The notes: generated by a model from the sequence alone, not told the origin. 56,050 nt of DNA from Arcicella sp. (GCA_025354645.1 JANXML010000192.1:1-56050); one strand, 5' to 3'. Counted from the stretch's first letter, positions 25,946 to 34,530 are shown. Made by a program: numbers and translations.

Positions 25946-26476
25946 ATGCAATTTCTTCCCCATCCAATCCAAGGCTTAATCGAATGTATTCCCACAAAAT
26001 TTGAAGACGAGCGTGGACTCTTCTATGAATCTTACAACCAGAAACTATTTATCGCCAATGGAATTTCCGAAGACTTTGTTCAAGACAATTATTCTTGGTC
26101 AGAAAAAGATGTTATTCGTGGATTGCATTTTCAATATGAACCCAATGCACAAGGGAAATTGGTTCGTTGTATGACGGGAAAAGTTATGGATGTGGTTGTT
26201 GATATTCGCAGAAAATCTCCAACTTTTGGACAACACGAGAAGTTCGTTCTGGACTCAACCATTGGCAATATGCTCTACGTACCAGCAGGATTTGCTCATG
26301 GATTTTTGGCTTTGAAAGAAACTATATTTGTTTATAAATGCACTAATTACTGGCATAAAGCCTCAGAATCGGGCATTCTTTACAATGACACTGACCTAAA
26401 TATTGATTGGGGCGTGGAAAATCCAATCGTTTCAGCAAAGGATTTATTATTGCCGAAGTTTTCAGAAATAAGGTGA
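25946..26476 (+). CDS. rfbC: dTDP-4-dehydrorhamnose 3,5-epimerase
   Basis: 176 residues, normal length. Cupin fold with FEDERGLFYESYNQ, NYSWSEKDVIRGLHFQ (catalytic His), KVMDVVVDIRRKSPTFGQ, MLYVPAGFAHGFLAL and YKCTNYWHKASESGILYND (catalytic Tyr region). Works in dTDP-L-rhamnose synthesis for surface polysaccharide. No rfbA, rfbB or rfbD is next to it, so it stands alone here. Its stop codon (TGA 26474-26476) directly abuts a word-repeat hairpin. Confidence 0.95.
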   Translation: MQFLPHPIQGLIECIPTKFEDERGLFYESYNQKLFIANGISEDFVQDNYSWSEKDVIRGLHFQYEPNAQGKLVRCMTGKVMDVVVDIRRKSPTFGQHEKFVLDSTIGNMLYVPAGFAHGFLALKETIFVYKCTNYWHKASESGILYNDTDLNIDWGVENPIVSAKDLLLPKFSEIR

Positions 26477-26590
26477 TAGGTATTTCTAAAGTATGAATTA
26501 TGAGGTAGTAGGTATGAGGTCTTAAAGGTATTTATTTACCTACAACCTTCTACCTCATACCTACAATCTTATACCTATGACCTCATACCT
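26475..26590. repeat. Word-repeat hairpin, TAGGTATGAGGT type (copy 3)
   Basis: The left arm contains GATAGGTATT and TATGAGGTAGTAGGTATGAG; the right arm contains CTACCTCATACCTACAATC and ATACCTATGACCTCATACC. It lies between convergent rfbC and the maltokinase gene, and its last 16 bases are coding: they specify the final residues and TAG stop of the maltokinase. Confidence 0.85.
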
Positions 26591-28170
26591 ATCCCCTTCT
26601 CAATCTCCCGAATCACGTTCACAATGCCTTTCAGCGGGATTTTCACCCAATCTGGGCGGTAACTTATTTCGTAGCCTAATTCATAAACTGCCTTTTCCAG
26701 CAAATAAATCAAGAGCAAAAAGTTGATTTCATTATTATTCTTAAACAATGGATGTGGTTTTCCGAAAGTATCCAAGTATTTTTCCATGTACGTTTGTTGA
26801 ATTAATTTATACCAACGGTCGGCAGCGGTTTGTACTCTGATGGGGTCAAATTTAGCCGTTTCGGGGTCATTAAACATTTTAGCTGAAATGGCATAATGAT
26901 AACTCCGAATCATCCCTGCTACGTCCTTTAAAGGCGAATGTTTAATCTTACGGTCGGTGATAGAACTTTCGGGTTCACCTTCAAAATCTATAATGATATA
27001 GTCATTTTTAGTGGCTAAAACCTGTCCTAAATGATAATCTCCGTGAATCCTTATTCGCTGAGAATCAATTTCTTTCGTTAAAATTTCCTTGGCAAATTCA
27101 TCAATCAATTCTTTCGATTCCATGAAATCCCATGCTAATTTTTGGGTTACAGGGTCAGTAATTTTCGTATAATTATCAATCAATAAATTATAACGTCTTT
27201 CCAATAAATCCGTTAGACGTTTATGAATAAATTGACGATAATCATCATTGAAATATTCTGGAACAAACATTTCATCGGCTTCTGGGACATACAAAGCCAA
27301 GTGCATTTCTGCAGTTCTTTGAGCTAATAATTCCACTTGGTCGAAAACTTCCTCTTTAATGCAAAAAGTCTTATCAGTAAAACAATCCACGAAAGCATTC
27401 AAATCCTTGCCTGTTTGCACCCAACTATCCGCTTCGTTTTCCACCATTCTTTGCATCATTCCGAGCGTCACATCTGGTTTTCCGTCACGTTTCCAAACAA
27501 TACTACCCGCAAAGGCAGGAATATAAGCAAAATCAGAATTCTCGGTAATAAATTCCACCATATCCACCTCTGGATTGGTTTCTTCAAATAATTTACGGTA
27601 AAGTTTGAGAAAATACTTATTGCCAAAAGTCATGGCAGAATTAGAAGAATCAACGGGCAAAACTTTTGAAGAAATGCTTCCTTTTATATCCTCGCCAGAT
27701 AATCCTTTTCCACGATTAAATTCAATATGCTCATTAGTTTTTTGTGAAACATTTTCTGCGTGAGCAACCAACGTAAAAAGAGCTTGCTGGAATCTTTCGT
27801 CATAAATAGCATCAACAACCAAACCCCGCTTCTCGTTGATATAAGCCAAAGTAAGAATACCTTTTGGGGCAATATCTTGGGTGTGAGTTGAATCAATAAA
27901 GGAAATTGGAAGGAGATAATTTTCAGTTTCACCGTCGTGATAACGTACTTCAATAATAAACAATAAAGCAATTGAGTCTTTTATCGGAATTTCCAATGAA
28001 TTTTTTATCGTGAATTTATCTTGCAAACGAGCCTTCCCCGCAAACCATCTGCACGTATTCATATAAGGCGGCAGAATGCCAATTTCAAAGTCTTTCAACA
28101 TCTCCTTATCGTGTTGAATATCTTTCCAAGCCTGTTTTGAGGTAAGCGAAGTAGTATTTTCTTGTTTCAT
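26575..28170 (-). CDS. mak: Maltokinase (maltose to maltose 1-phosphate)
   Basis: 531 residues, somewhat longer than mycobacterial Mak/Pep2. N-terminal cap ILPPYMNTCRWFAGKARLQDKF is characteristic; aminoglycoside-kinase-like C-lobe carries RIHGDYHLGQVL (catalytic Asp and Gln) and IIIDFEGEPESS (metal-binding Asp), followed by KDVAGMIRSYHYA. The product is the substrate of GlgE at 18356, so the two together build alpha-glucan from maltose, itself made from trehalose by TreS (not in window). The TreS fusion seen in many bacteria is absent. The C-terminal GMRS and stop are encoded by word-repeat sequence. Confidence 0.93.
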   Translation of the reverse strand: MKQENTTSLTSKQAWKDIQHDKEMLKDFEIGILPPYMNTCRWFAGKARLQDKFTIKNSLEIPIKDSIALLFIIEVRYHDGETENYLLPISFIDSTHTQDIAPKGILTLAYINEKRGLVVDAIYDERFQQALFTLVAHAENVSQKTNEHIEFNRGKGLSGEDIKGSISSKVLPVDSSNSAMTFGNKYFLKLYRKLFEETNPEVDMVEFITENSDFAYIPAFAGSIVWKRDGKPDVTLGMMQRMVENEADSWVQTGKDLNAFVDCFTDKTFCIKEEVFDQVELLAQRTAEMHLALYVPEADEMFVPEYFNDDYRQFIHKRLTDLLERRYNLLIDNYTKITDPVTQKLAWDFMESKELIDEFAKEILTKEIDSQRIRIHGDYHLGQVLATKNDYIIIDFEGEPESSITDRKIKHSPLKDVAGMIRSYHYAISAKMFNDPETAKFDPIRVQTAADRWYKLIQQTYMEKYLDTFGKPHPLFKNNNEINFLLLIYLLEKAVYELGYEISYRPDWVKIPLKGIVNVIREIEKGIGMRS

Positions 28171-28357
28171 ATTTTAGAGCCAAATCTTAAATGGTATTAT
28201 TCATACCTTAAATTTAAAATATATTTAGATACAAAAAAACGATTGACTGAATTAATAGAAAAAATGAAAATTAAAAAAAAATTTTGAGTCAAGTTTTTGA
28301 TAATCAAGGCATTTCGGATTTATTGTAAAAATATTTTATTTTTTTCTTTCTGTGAAC

Positions 28358-28387
28358 TTGCCGAATAAAAAAAACGCCGTACCTTTG
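28358..28387 (+). promoter_or_regulatory. Promoter of tRNA-Glu
   Basis: TTG at 28358-28360, a 19-base spacer and TACCTTTG at 28380-28387 match the Bacteroidota TTTG/TAnnTTTG consensus; the -7 box is exact. Transcription would start about 45 bases before the tRNA. Confidence 0.7.
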
Positions 28388-28439
28388 CACCACGAAAAAC
28401 GAAAAGAGATACAAAATCAAATTCCGTTCTTAGCCCAAT

Positions 28440-28511
28440 GGTCCGTTCGTCTAGGGGTTAGGACACGTCCCTTTCACGGATGAAACACGGGTTCGATTCC
28501 CGTACGGACTA
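28440..28511 (+). tRNA. tRNA-Glu (anticodon TTC)
   Basis: Cloverleaf is complete: acceptor GGTCCGT pairs with ACGGACT (one G-T pair), D arm with CTAGGGGTTAGGAC, anticodon loop CTTTCAC with TTC, T arm ACGGG TTCGATT CCCGT, discriminator A. The 3' CCA is not encoded. Confidence 0.97.
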
Positions 28512-28512
28512 C

Positions 28513-28551
28513 AAAAAAAGCCTTCAAGCAAATTGTTTGAAGGCTTTTTTT
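28513..28551 (+). terminator. Terminator of tRNA-Glu
   Basis: AAAAAGCCTTCAA pairs with TTGAAGGCTTTTTT around an 9-base loop, immediately after the tRNA; the T-tract is on plus, and an A-tract also allows use from the minus side. Confidence 0.9.
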
Positions 28552-28586
28552 ATTTTAGTTCGCAAAAAATCAAACTCGGGTTTCTT

Positions 28587-29834
28587 TTATCGTGCAACCA
28601 CATCACCATTCCGCCATTGTTCCACTGTTGGGAACCAAATTGATTGATATTCAGCGTATCGTTGCAATTCATAATGGTCATCAGCAAACTGATTTGAACG
28701 TTTAGTGAACGTGAAATTCAATTCAGAATATTGCGAGGCACGATTATAAGTCCAAACTTCTTTGTCTTTTGTTCGAGTGATTTTTGCAGGGTTACCCATA
28801 ATAATAAACACCATTCCTTTATCCGTTTTCCAGCCATCTTTATATGTGGTAAATAAACTATTTGCCTTCTCTACACGCTGATAAAAAGCTTTTATTGTCC
28901 GCTTCGCCGTCGCTTGATTGCCCTGTGTAATGTTTAACCAGTAATTATCTAAGGTTCTTTTGGGTTCTTTTGAATTATACAAATCGTTAGTTTCAGCGTT
29001 GGTACTCATATAAATTAATGGGCGAACTAATTTCTCTGGGCGAGTTACTTTCGGAAACCTTTTATCCGTAACAACCATTCCAATGCCATAAACTTCCGTT
29101 GTATCTTTCGAAAAATAGTAAAGAGCTTCACTCGACATAACTATTGGTGTATTAGAAGTTATAACGAAAGAAGAATCAACGTATAAACTCTTAGAAGCCG
29201 CTCTCGGCGTTGTTGACATTGGCGAAATTGCTGCTTCAAATTCGTATTTATACCGAAAAACTTTAAAAGTTTGCGGACGATTATCCAAACTTTTCAGTAT
29301 AACCGTATCTTCGACAGAAAAATAGTTTTTTGCCAATGGTTTGGTCCCATTTTTATCATAAAACATAAAATAATCTCCCACTTTTCCAGATTGGAATCTT
29401 AAAAGACAATCATTAGTTGTACTATTGTTTGTCTTTAAATCCTTAATCGTTATTTGAGCAACAGCAGTAAATAAATCCTTTGGCTTAGGAATATCAAACC
29501 AAACGGTGAATAGTTCATCATCACTCGATAAATTTTCAGAGTTTAAGGCAATTGTACCTGAACTTAATAATTGTTGTTTATTGGTATAATCTGGATAAAG
29601 ACTGTAACTAACAGAAAAATCCTTCATAGTTTCGTTTAAACTAACATTTCTGTTTGGATCAACGCTCAAAAAAACCCTCACCGAAGTACCATTATCCAAG
29701 AATCTGCTCTTACTAATAATTTTTTGAAGAGCCACTTTATTATCCACTGGAAGTGCTTGTTTTGTATGTGGTCCATTAACAACACAGCCCGAAAATAAGG
29801 CAAAAGAAAGGAAAGTGAATAGTATTTTTTTCAT
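28587..29834 (-). CDS. GWxTD domain lipoprotein
   Basis: 415 residues with lipoprotein signal (LSFALFSGC, Cys17). The C-terminal domain holds the GWxTD hallmark DGWKTDKGMVFIIMGNPAKI near residue 340, after a helical segment RTIKAFYQRVEKANSLF. The middle is beta-rich. GWxTD proteins are found in Bacteroidota and related phyla, anchored to the outer membrane, with no established biochemical role. Gene ends 36 bases from the tRNA terminator. Confidence 0.85.
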   Translation of the reverse strand: MKKILFTFLSFALFSGCVVNGPHTKQALPVDNKVALQKIISKSRFLDNGTSVRVFLSVDPNRNVSLNETMKDFSVSYSLYPDYTNKQQLLSSGTIALNSENLSSDDELFTVWFDIPKPKDLFTAVAQITIKDLKTNNSTTNDCLLRFQSGKVGDYFMFYDKNGTKPLAKNYFSVEDTVILKSLDNRPQTFKVFRYKYEFEAAISPMSTTPRAASKSLYVDSSFVITSNTPIVMSSEALYYFSKDTTEVYGIGMVVTDKRFPKVTRPEKLVRPLIYMSTNAETNDLYNSKEPKRTLDNYWLNITQGNQATAKRTIKAFYQRVEKANSLFTTYKDGWKTDKGMVFIIMGNPAKITRTKDKEVWTYNRASQYSELNFTFTKRSNQFADDHYELQRYAEYQSIWFPTVEQWRNGDVVAR

Positions 29835-29849
29835 TATGAATAGTTGAAT

Positions 29850-29930
29850 AATTAATAATTGGAAATTAATGATTAGTTAAAACTGCAACAGAATTTTACA
29901 TTCCATAATTCCTGAAAACTAATTACATTT
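29850..29930. repeat. AT-rich word hairpin upstream of the GWxTD gene
   Basis: GAATAATTAATAATTGGAAATTAATGATTAGTT-like words on the left (broken at several positions) face ATTCCATAATTCC and AACTAATTAC on the right. Pairing is imperfect; the call rests on its similarity in style to the other gaps. Confidence 0.35.
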
Positions 29931-30002
29931 TATAACGAACCAATTTACCAAGTATTTTTCTGATGTCAAGCAAAAGCGGTAAATTTGATGAAAAATTGGA
30001 TT

Positions 30003-30104
30003 AAAAGTCGTAGCTGGTAAAACTCGTAGGCGATAAGAAAATAAATGTTACGCTTTTACTCTACCCTTAACGACTTAATACTTAAAGACTTAAAACTTTT
30101 ACTC
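30003..30104. repeat. Word hairpin, ACTTAAAGACTTAAAACTT type
   Basis: AAAAGTCGTAGCTGGTAAAA at the left faces TTTTACTC, TTAACGACTTAATAC and TTAAAGACTTAAAACTTTT at the right. It runs up to the ATG at 30105 and includes an upstream in-frame Met that I do not use as the start. Confidence 0.55.
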
Positions 30105-30875
30105 ATGTACAAAACCACAGAAATTGCCTCCTCTGACATCGTTTCAGATAATCCTGTTCACCAGCGATTATTATTTCCATACATTGAAGTAGCCAAAATG
30201 ATTTCTGGAAACTTGCTTGAAATTGGTTGTGGAACGGGTCGTGGCGTGGCGGTTTTAGCTCCTTCGATTTCCAATTATACTGGCGTTGATAAAAATGAGC
30301 CTTTAATGACAAAATTGGCTCTGGAATACCCAAATTTTAAGTTTATTGATATGTTTTTGCCACCGTTGAAAGGCTTGGCAGATAATACTTTCGACTACAT
30401 CGTAACCTTCCAAGTGATTGAACACATTGAAGACGATAACGAATTTATCAAAGAAGCAAATAGAGTTTTGAAACCAGGTGGTAAGTTAATTCTGACGACT
30501 GTAAACCGCAAATACTCGCTTTCTCGTAATCCTTGGCACGTACGTGAATATTTGGCGAGCGAATTGAAAAAAATAATTTTACAACACTTTTCAAGCATCG
30601 AAACAAAGGGGATTCATGGAAATGCAAAGGTGATGGACTATTATGAAAAAAATAAAGGTTCAGTAGAAAAAATTACTCGTTTTGATATTTTCAACCTTCA
30701 ATATCGTTTGCCCAGATGGATGTTGCAGATACCTTATGATATAGCGAATAGAATGAGCAGAAATATTATCCAAAAATCTGATAATCAATTAGTTACAGAC
30801 ATAACTTATAAAGATTATTTTTTAAATGATGATGCAGAGGAATGTTTTGATTTCTTTTACATTGCTACGAAATAA
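30105..30875 (+). CDS. Class I SAM-dependent methyltransferase
   Basis: 256 residues from ATG 30105. Motif I LLEIGCGTGRGVAVLAP, then FDYIVTFQVIEHIEDDNEFIKEANRVLKPGGKLILTTVNRK (motifs II and III of the UbiE/Methyltransf_11 type). Cytoplasmic; the acceptor substrate is unknown. An upstream start at 30045 would add residues encoded by repeat sequence. A terminator follows the stop by about 15 bases. Confidence 0.85.
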   Translation: MYKTTEIASSDIVSDNPVHQRLLFPYIEVAKMISGNLLEIGCGTGRGVAVLAPSISNYTGVDKNEPLMTKLALEYPNFKFIDMFLPPLKGLADNTFDYIVTFQVIEHIEDDNEFIKEANRVLKPGGKLILTTVNRKYSLSRNPWHVREYLASELKKIILQHFSSIETKGIHGNAKVMDYYEKNKGSVEKITRFDIFNLQYRLPRWMLQIPYDIANRMSRNIIQKSDNQLVTDITYKDYFLNDDAEECFDFFYIATK

Positions 30876-30879
30876 GCGT

Positions 30880-30984
30880 TATCAGTTATCAAAAAAGCCG
30901 ATTCAGGAATATTAATTTCTAAATCGGCTTTTCTTTTTGATATTTCAACTGTTCACTGTTAATTGATAACTGTTTACTGAAAAA
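30880..30984. repeat. Terminator nested inside a word hairpin
   Basis: Inner stem: AAAAAAGCCGATT pairs with AATCGGCTTTT (30890-30938 with its T-tract), a good intrinsic terminator for the methyltransferase. Outer arms: TTATCAGTTATCA on the left versus TGATATTTCAACTG, TTAATTGATAACTG on the right, using CAGTTATCA-type words. It separates convergent genes. Confidence 0.7.
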
Positions 30985-31575
30985 CTACCCTCTTGGGTTC
31001 ATTTTATAAGTAATATTTACCGTTTCAGTCTTTTCATCAACGATTCCTGCATAAAAACCCGCAAAAACAAGTGAAGTTGGGATGTCTATTTCGTTAATAT
31101 TTGTAATGTCCCATTTCACTTTACGTGCGTCAATACTCATGTGCAAAACCAGCTGATTCTTATCTTTTTCGATAATGTCGAAAGAAACCTCTTCACCGTC
31201 TTCAAACTCCATAAATAACTTCGTGTTGTTGTCCTTTAAATCCCAGGTTCCTAAGTGTTTTTGTCCGCCTTCGTCTGTATAAACCACTTTTTCATCTTCC
31301 GTTATTTTAAAAGATTCCAATGAAAAATCGTGCAAATTTGCGTCAATCCCACGTTCATATAATACATTCTTCCGAGCATCTGACTGATAATTTACAACAT
31401 TTACAATCCAGTTCCTTGAAATCATCTTTACTAAACTTTCATCATCTACCTCTTGCACTACTACTGATTGATTTTTTTGAGGTGACAAATTGCTTTGTTG
31501 TTGCTTTACTTTGCACGCATAAACAATCGAGCTAAATATTAAAATAGCTACGATTAATTTAATCATTTGTTTCAT
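30985..31575 (-). CDS. Lipoprotein of unknown function
   Basis: 196 residues. Lipoprotein signal (LIVAILIFSSIVYAC, Cys21); Met4 is an alternative start. The mature part has a lipocalin-like pattern with RNWIVNVVNYQSDARKN, GTWDLKDNNTKLFMEFEDGEEVSFDIIEKDKNQLVLHMS. A Q/S-rich linker follows the Cys. No enzyme motif. Single gene, convergent with the methyltransferase. Function unknown. Confidence 0.75.
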   Translation of the reverse strand: MKQMIKLIVAILIFSSIVYACKVKQQQSNLSPQKNQSVVVQEVDDESLVKMISRNWIVNVVNYQSDARKNVLYERGIDANLHDFSLESFKITEDEKVVYTDEGGQKHLGTWDLKDNNTKLFMEFEDGEEVSFDIIEKDKNQLVLHMSIDARKVKWDITNINEIDIPTSLVFAGFYAGIVDEKTETVNITYKMNPRG

Positions 31576-32077
31576 ATATTCCTTACTTTTAGATTAGGTA
31601 AACCTCTTTTGGTTTACGTTTATAAAATAGTTAATCGACGACTTCCACAAGAAGTCTATTTAAAGAGATAAACAATTAGTAATGATGTGTGGTATTTGGA
31701 TTATTCTGTGAAATGTTTTCCTGTGATACATCAGGAATGAGAAAAGATTATTAACAAGTATCTGAATGTCAGATATTTAAGAGTGGCGGGTTGTGTAATA
31801 CTTCAAAGAACGATTTGTACATTTCCACAGACGATTCACAAAGATAATACTTTATTTTTTAATAAAACAACCGTTTGATAAAAAACAAAGATTGTACTAT
31901 TTTATGATTCATATAATTATACCAATTAATAGTATAATACAATTCCAACATAATACAGTAAGGAACAGAAAAATTTTGTAAAAAAAAGATTTCAAAATTA
32001 TCATTCAGAAACGTTTAAAAAATAAAAATAGTGCAAACACCAAGAAATCTTTACGAACTTTGCAAAAAAATCACAAT
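31576..32077. other. 500-base AT-rich gap with no recognised gene
   Basis: Lies between divergent lipoprotein and rlmB genes and so should hold both promoters. I see no hairpin of note, no tRNA and no coding frame of more than about 40 codons with coding character. Confidence 0.5.
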
Positions 32078-32893
32078 ATGTCAACAGAAAATAAAGCAGA
32101 AGGTTACAAAAAGCCAGAAGGATATAAAAAGCCATTTCAAAATAATTATTTCAATCAAGCAAAACCTGAAAGTAAAGATATTGTCTTCGGAATTCAGTCG
32201 GTTTTGGAAACGCTTCGTGCGGGAAAAGAAATTGATAAAATATTAGTACAAAGAGAATTAGGAAGTCTTGAAGTATTGGAGTTTGCTCGTATGCGTGGCG
32301 TACCTGTACAGAAAGTTCCTTCTGAGAAATTGGATAGAATTACTCGTAAAAATCATCAGGGAGTAATCGCTTTTGTATCAGCAATTAATTACGCAAAACT
32401 TGAAAATATAGTGGCAGATGTGTATGAAAAAGGGCAAGTTCCGCTCCTACTCATCCTTGACCGCATTACTGATGTACGTAATTTCGGAGCGATTGCAAGA
32501 ACGGCTGAATGTACGGGAGTTCATGCCATCGTAATTCCTACAAAAGGAGCTGCTCAAATAAATGCCGATGCCATGAAGACTTCTTCAGGAGCTTTGAATT
32601 TTCTGCCTGTTTGCCGTGAAGAAAATTTATTTATGACCATAAAATACTTGCAAAACTCTGGTATTCAAGTAGTTGCATGTTCCGAAAAATTATCAAAAAA
32701 TATTTATGACATAGATTTCACTATCCCAACTGCTGTTGTTATGGGTTCGGAAGAGGATGGAATTTCGGAAGAATTATTGAGAGTTGTAGATGAATTGGCA
32801 ACGATTCCGATGTCAGGAAGAGTGGGTTCATTAAATGTTTCCGTGGCAACAGGAGTTGTACTTTTTGAGGCTTTGCGTAAACGAATAGCATAA
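32078..32893 (+). CDS. rlmB: 23S rRNA (guanosine-2'-O-)methyltransferase RlmB (SpoU/TrmH family)
   Basis: 271 residues from ATG 32078. Substrate-binding N-domain (FGIQSVLETLRAGKEIDKILVQ) then the SPOUT knot: DRITDVRNFGAIARTAECTG (motif 1), IVIPTKGAAQINADAMKTSSGAL, VMGSEEDGIS (motif 2) and IPMSGRVGSLNVSVATGVVLFEALRKR (motif 3). Methylates the ribose of G2251 in E. coli 23S numbering. The first 35 residues are a Lys-rich tail with a repeated YKKPEG unit. Confidence 0.94.
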   Translation: MSTENKAEGYKKPEGYKKPFQNNYFNQAKPESKDIVFGIQSVLETLRAGKEIDKILVQRELGSLEVLEFARMRGVPVQKVPSEKLDRITRKNHQGVIAFVSAINYAKLENIVADVYEKGQVPLLLILDRITDVRNFGAIARTAECTGVHAIVIPTKGAAQINADAMKTSSGALNFLPVCREENLFMTIKYLQNSGIQVVACSEKLSKNIYDIDFTIPTAVVMGSEEDGISEELLRVVDELATIPMSGRVGSLNVSVATGVVLFEALRKRIA

Positions 32894-32907
32894 AAATTTA
32901 ATTTCTT

Positions 32908-32956
32908 TATTAAAATCATTAAAACTGGTATTTTGCCAATTTTAATGATTTTTTTG
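32908..32956 (+). terminator. Terminator of rlmB
   Basis: AAAATCATTAAAA..TGG pairs with CCA..TTTTAATGATTTTTTT around a 7-base loop, directly after the rlmB stop. Confidence 0.85.
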
Positions 32957-33352
32957 GTCTTTAATCAGTTAATAAATCGGTTATACCGTTCGCTAATTCA
33001 TTGCTTAAAGTGAACATCAAATTAATAAACTTATCATATATTTGTTAAATTTTTAATCAATACACGGCACTTAAAACTATTTATCTTACCATCTACTTTT
33101 TTCATTTTCCACAAAACCGCTAATTCACAAACCTGTGGCTGCACTATCTTATATTTCGATATGAAACAATACAATGGTTTGTTCCAATGTGATAGTCATT
33201 AAAATGTAAATAAATTTTAATGGGAATTTAAAGCCAACCTCAATAATTAGAAAAATATCTAATTAACATTGACGATAAAATACATAAACAATTGATATTC
33301 AATAAGTTATTAGATAAAATTATTAAAGATTGTTACCATAAATTAGTAATTT
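32957..33352. other. AT-rich gene-free stretch, possible small RNA on plus
   Basis: No coding frame. A plus-strand terminator closes it at 33353-33386, so something may be transcribed rightwards through it. A TATATTTG box near 33034 fits the -7 consensus but lacks a matching -33. I looked for RNase P, tmRNA, 6S and SRP consensus segments and did not find them. Confidence 0.4.
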
Positions 33353-33388
33353 CTAAAGCCTGATGCTGATAGTATTAGGCTTTTTTGT
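33353..33388 (+). terminator. Orphan intrinsic terminator
   Basis: AAAGCCT at 33354 pairs with AGGCTTTTTT ending near 33386 with an interior GATGCTGATAGTATT loop. It faces, tail to tail, the minus-strand terminator of the adjacent repeat module at 33412. Confidence 0.7.
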
Positions 33389-33400
33389 GGAAAATGAACA

Positions 33401-33995
33401 AAATAAAAAGAGCATCGCCATAAGCAATGCCCTTTCCCGTCTTACCTCTAAACCTATTTAACTATGAAAAATAACTGCACTATTATATATCTAAAATTAC
33501 CGCCTTTTCCCCTCTTACTTATAAAACTATCGGTCGGCGTTCCGATTAACTATGAAAAATAACTGCACTATTATATATCTAAAATTACCGCCTTTTCCCC
33601 TCTTACTTATAAAACTATCGGTCGGCGTTCCGATTAGCTATGAAAAATAACTGCACTATTACAATTTTCGTAAACTAATAAAATGCTCCATCAAATCTTA
33701 TGCCTCAACCTTGAAATCATTAGCTTAAAAAAAGTGGTGTCTCCAAAGGAAACACCCTTTCCCGTCTTACCTCTAAACCTATTTAACTATGAAAAATCTT
33801 ATTATTTTTTGTTAATTTCAACTTATTAGTTTGAAAAAAAGTGGTGTCTCCAAGGGAAACACCCTTTCCCGTCTTACCTCTAAACCTATTTAACTATGAA
33901 AAATCTTATTTGTTTAATCAAAAATTCTTTCCTCTCATTCCTCCAAATCTATCGGAAGTACCATTTAGGTCAGCATTCCGATTAACTATTAAAAA
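33401..33995 (-). repeat. Array of related promoter-terminator-like modules
   Basis: Five or six related units. On minus each reads CATAGTTAA, then a TAGGTTTA, TAGTTTTA or TAGATTTG box, then GTAAGA(C/G)GGGAAAGG. In three units (ending near 33412, 33734 and 33841) this is followed by a hairpin and T-tract: GGGCATTGC/GCGATGC, GGTGTTTCC/GGAGACACC (twice). Two units (33464-33551 and 33552-33639) are exact 88-bp tandem copies but for one base, with an added CGGAACGCCG mini-hairpin and no terminator. The two GGTGTTTCC units repeat with period 107. On plus each starts an ATGAAAAAT context. Confidence 0.85.
33464..33661 (+). repeat. 88-bp direct tandem repeat
   Basis: Units begin with ATG at 33464, 33552 and 33640 (third copy breaks after about 21 bases). 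Units 1 and 2 differ at one position (ATTAAC versus ATTAGC). Each plus-strand unit opens a 32-codon frame starting MKNNCTIIYLKLPPFP whose stop lies in ATGAAAAATAA of the next unit. Confidence 0.95.
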
Positions 33996-34530
33996 TTCAG
34001 TTTTAACCCAAATCAATCAATTCAAATATTGCTTTTTTAATTATAAAGAATAAACAATTTTTTGAGCAATTATACTTAATAATACTTCAAATATAAAACT
34101 CTTTTTTACACTATAATAACGTTAATTTTTATGAGTTTGTTTCTTGATTATTATCAATAAATAAACATAAATTAAGCGTTAAAAAGTTCCCATTGTCCGC
34201 TACTTTCCTGTTATATTCTTTTAACGTTAATGCTTTTGTAAAGTCACACATTTTAAAAAATATTTTTAAAAAGATTCTTAGAATTGTCTAAAAGCACTTT
34301 TTTATATTTAACGATGCAAAGTTCTGCAATATTATTGAATCTTGCAAATTTTTCTTGCAAATGTCTGAAAATAGTTTAACCTAAGTACCTAAGTATCAGT
34401 AGCCAAAGTGGCTATATGTGCTTTAAATGGCTTTTTATCCAAATATTATATTGCAAAGGATTAAAAAAGTTTGCAAAGATTTTGTTATTAATATCTGGAA
34501 CAACATTGTATAATTCTTAGAATAATACAA
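33996..34530. other. AT-rich gap with no recognised gene
   Basis: Continuation of the gene-free region to the pth stop. The only structure seen is a perfect TAGCCA-AAG-TGGCTA hairpin at 34400-34414. Its flanks have no T-tract. Confidence 0.5.

Noticed and set aside
32957-33388. RNase P RNA, tmRNA or 6S RNA
   Set aside because: None of the conserved segments of these RNAs was found in the stretch.
33401-33995. CRISPR array
   Set aside because: Repeats are of two sizes (88 and 107 period), contain terminators, have no regular unique spacers, and no cas gene is nearby.
33841-34053. 70-residue plus-strand protein starting in the repeat array
   Set aside because: Starts inside a hairpin module and continues through AT-rich intergenic sequence with no motif.
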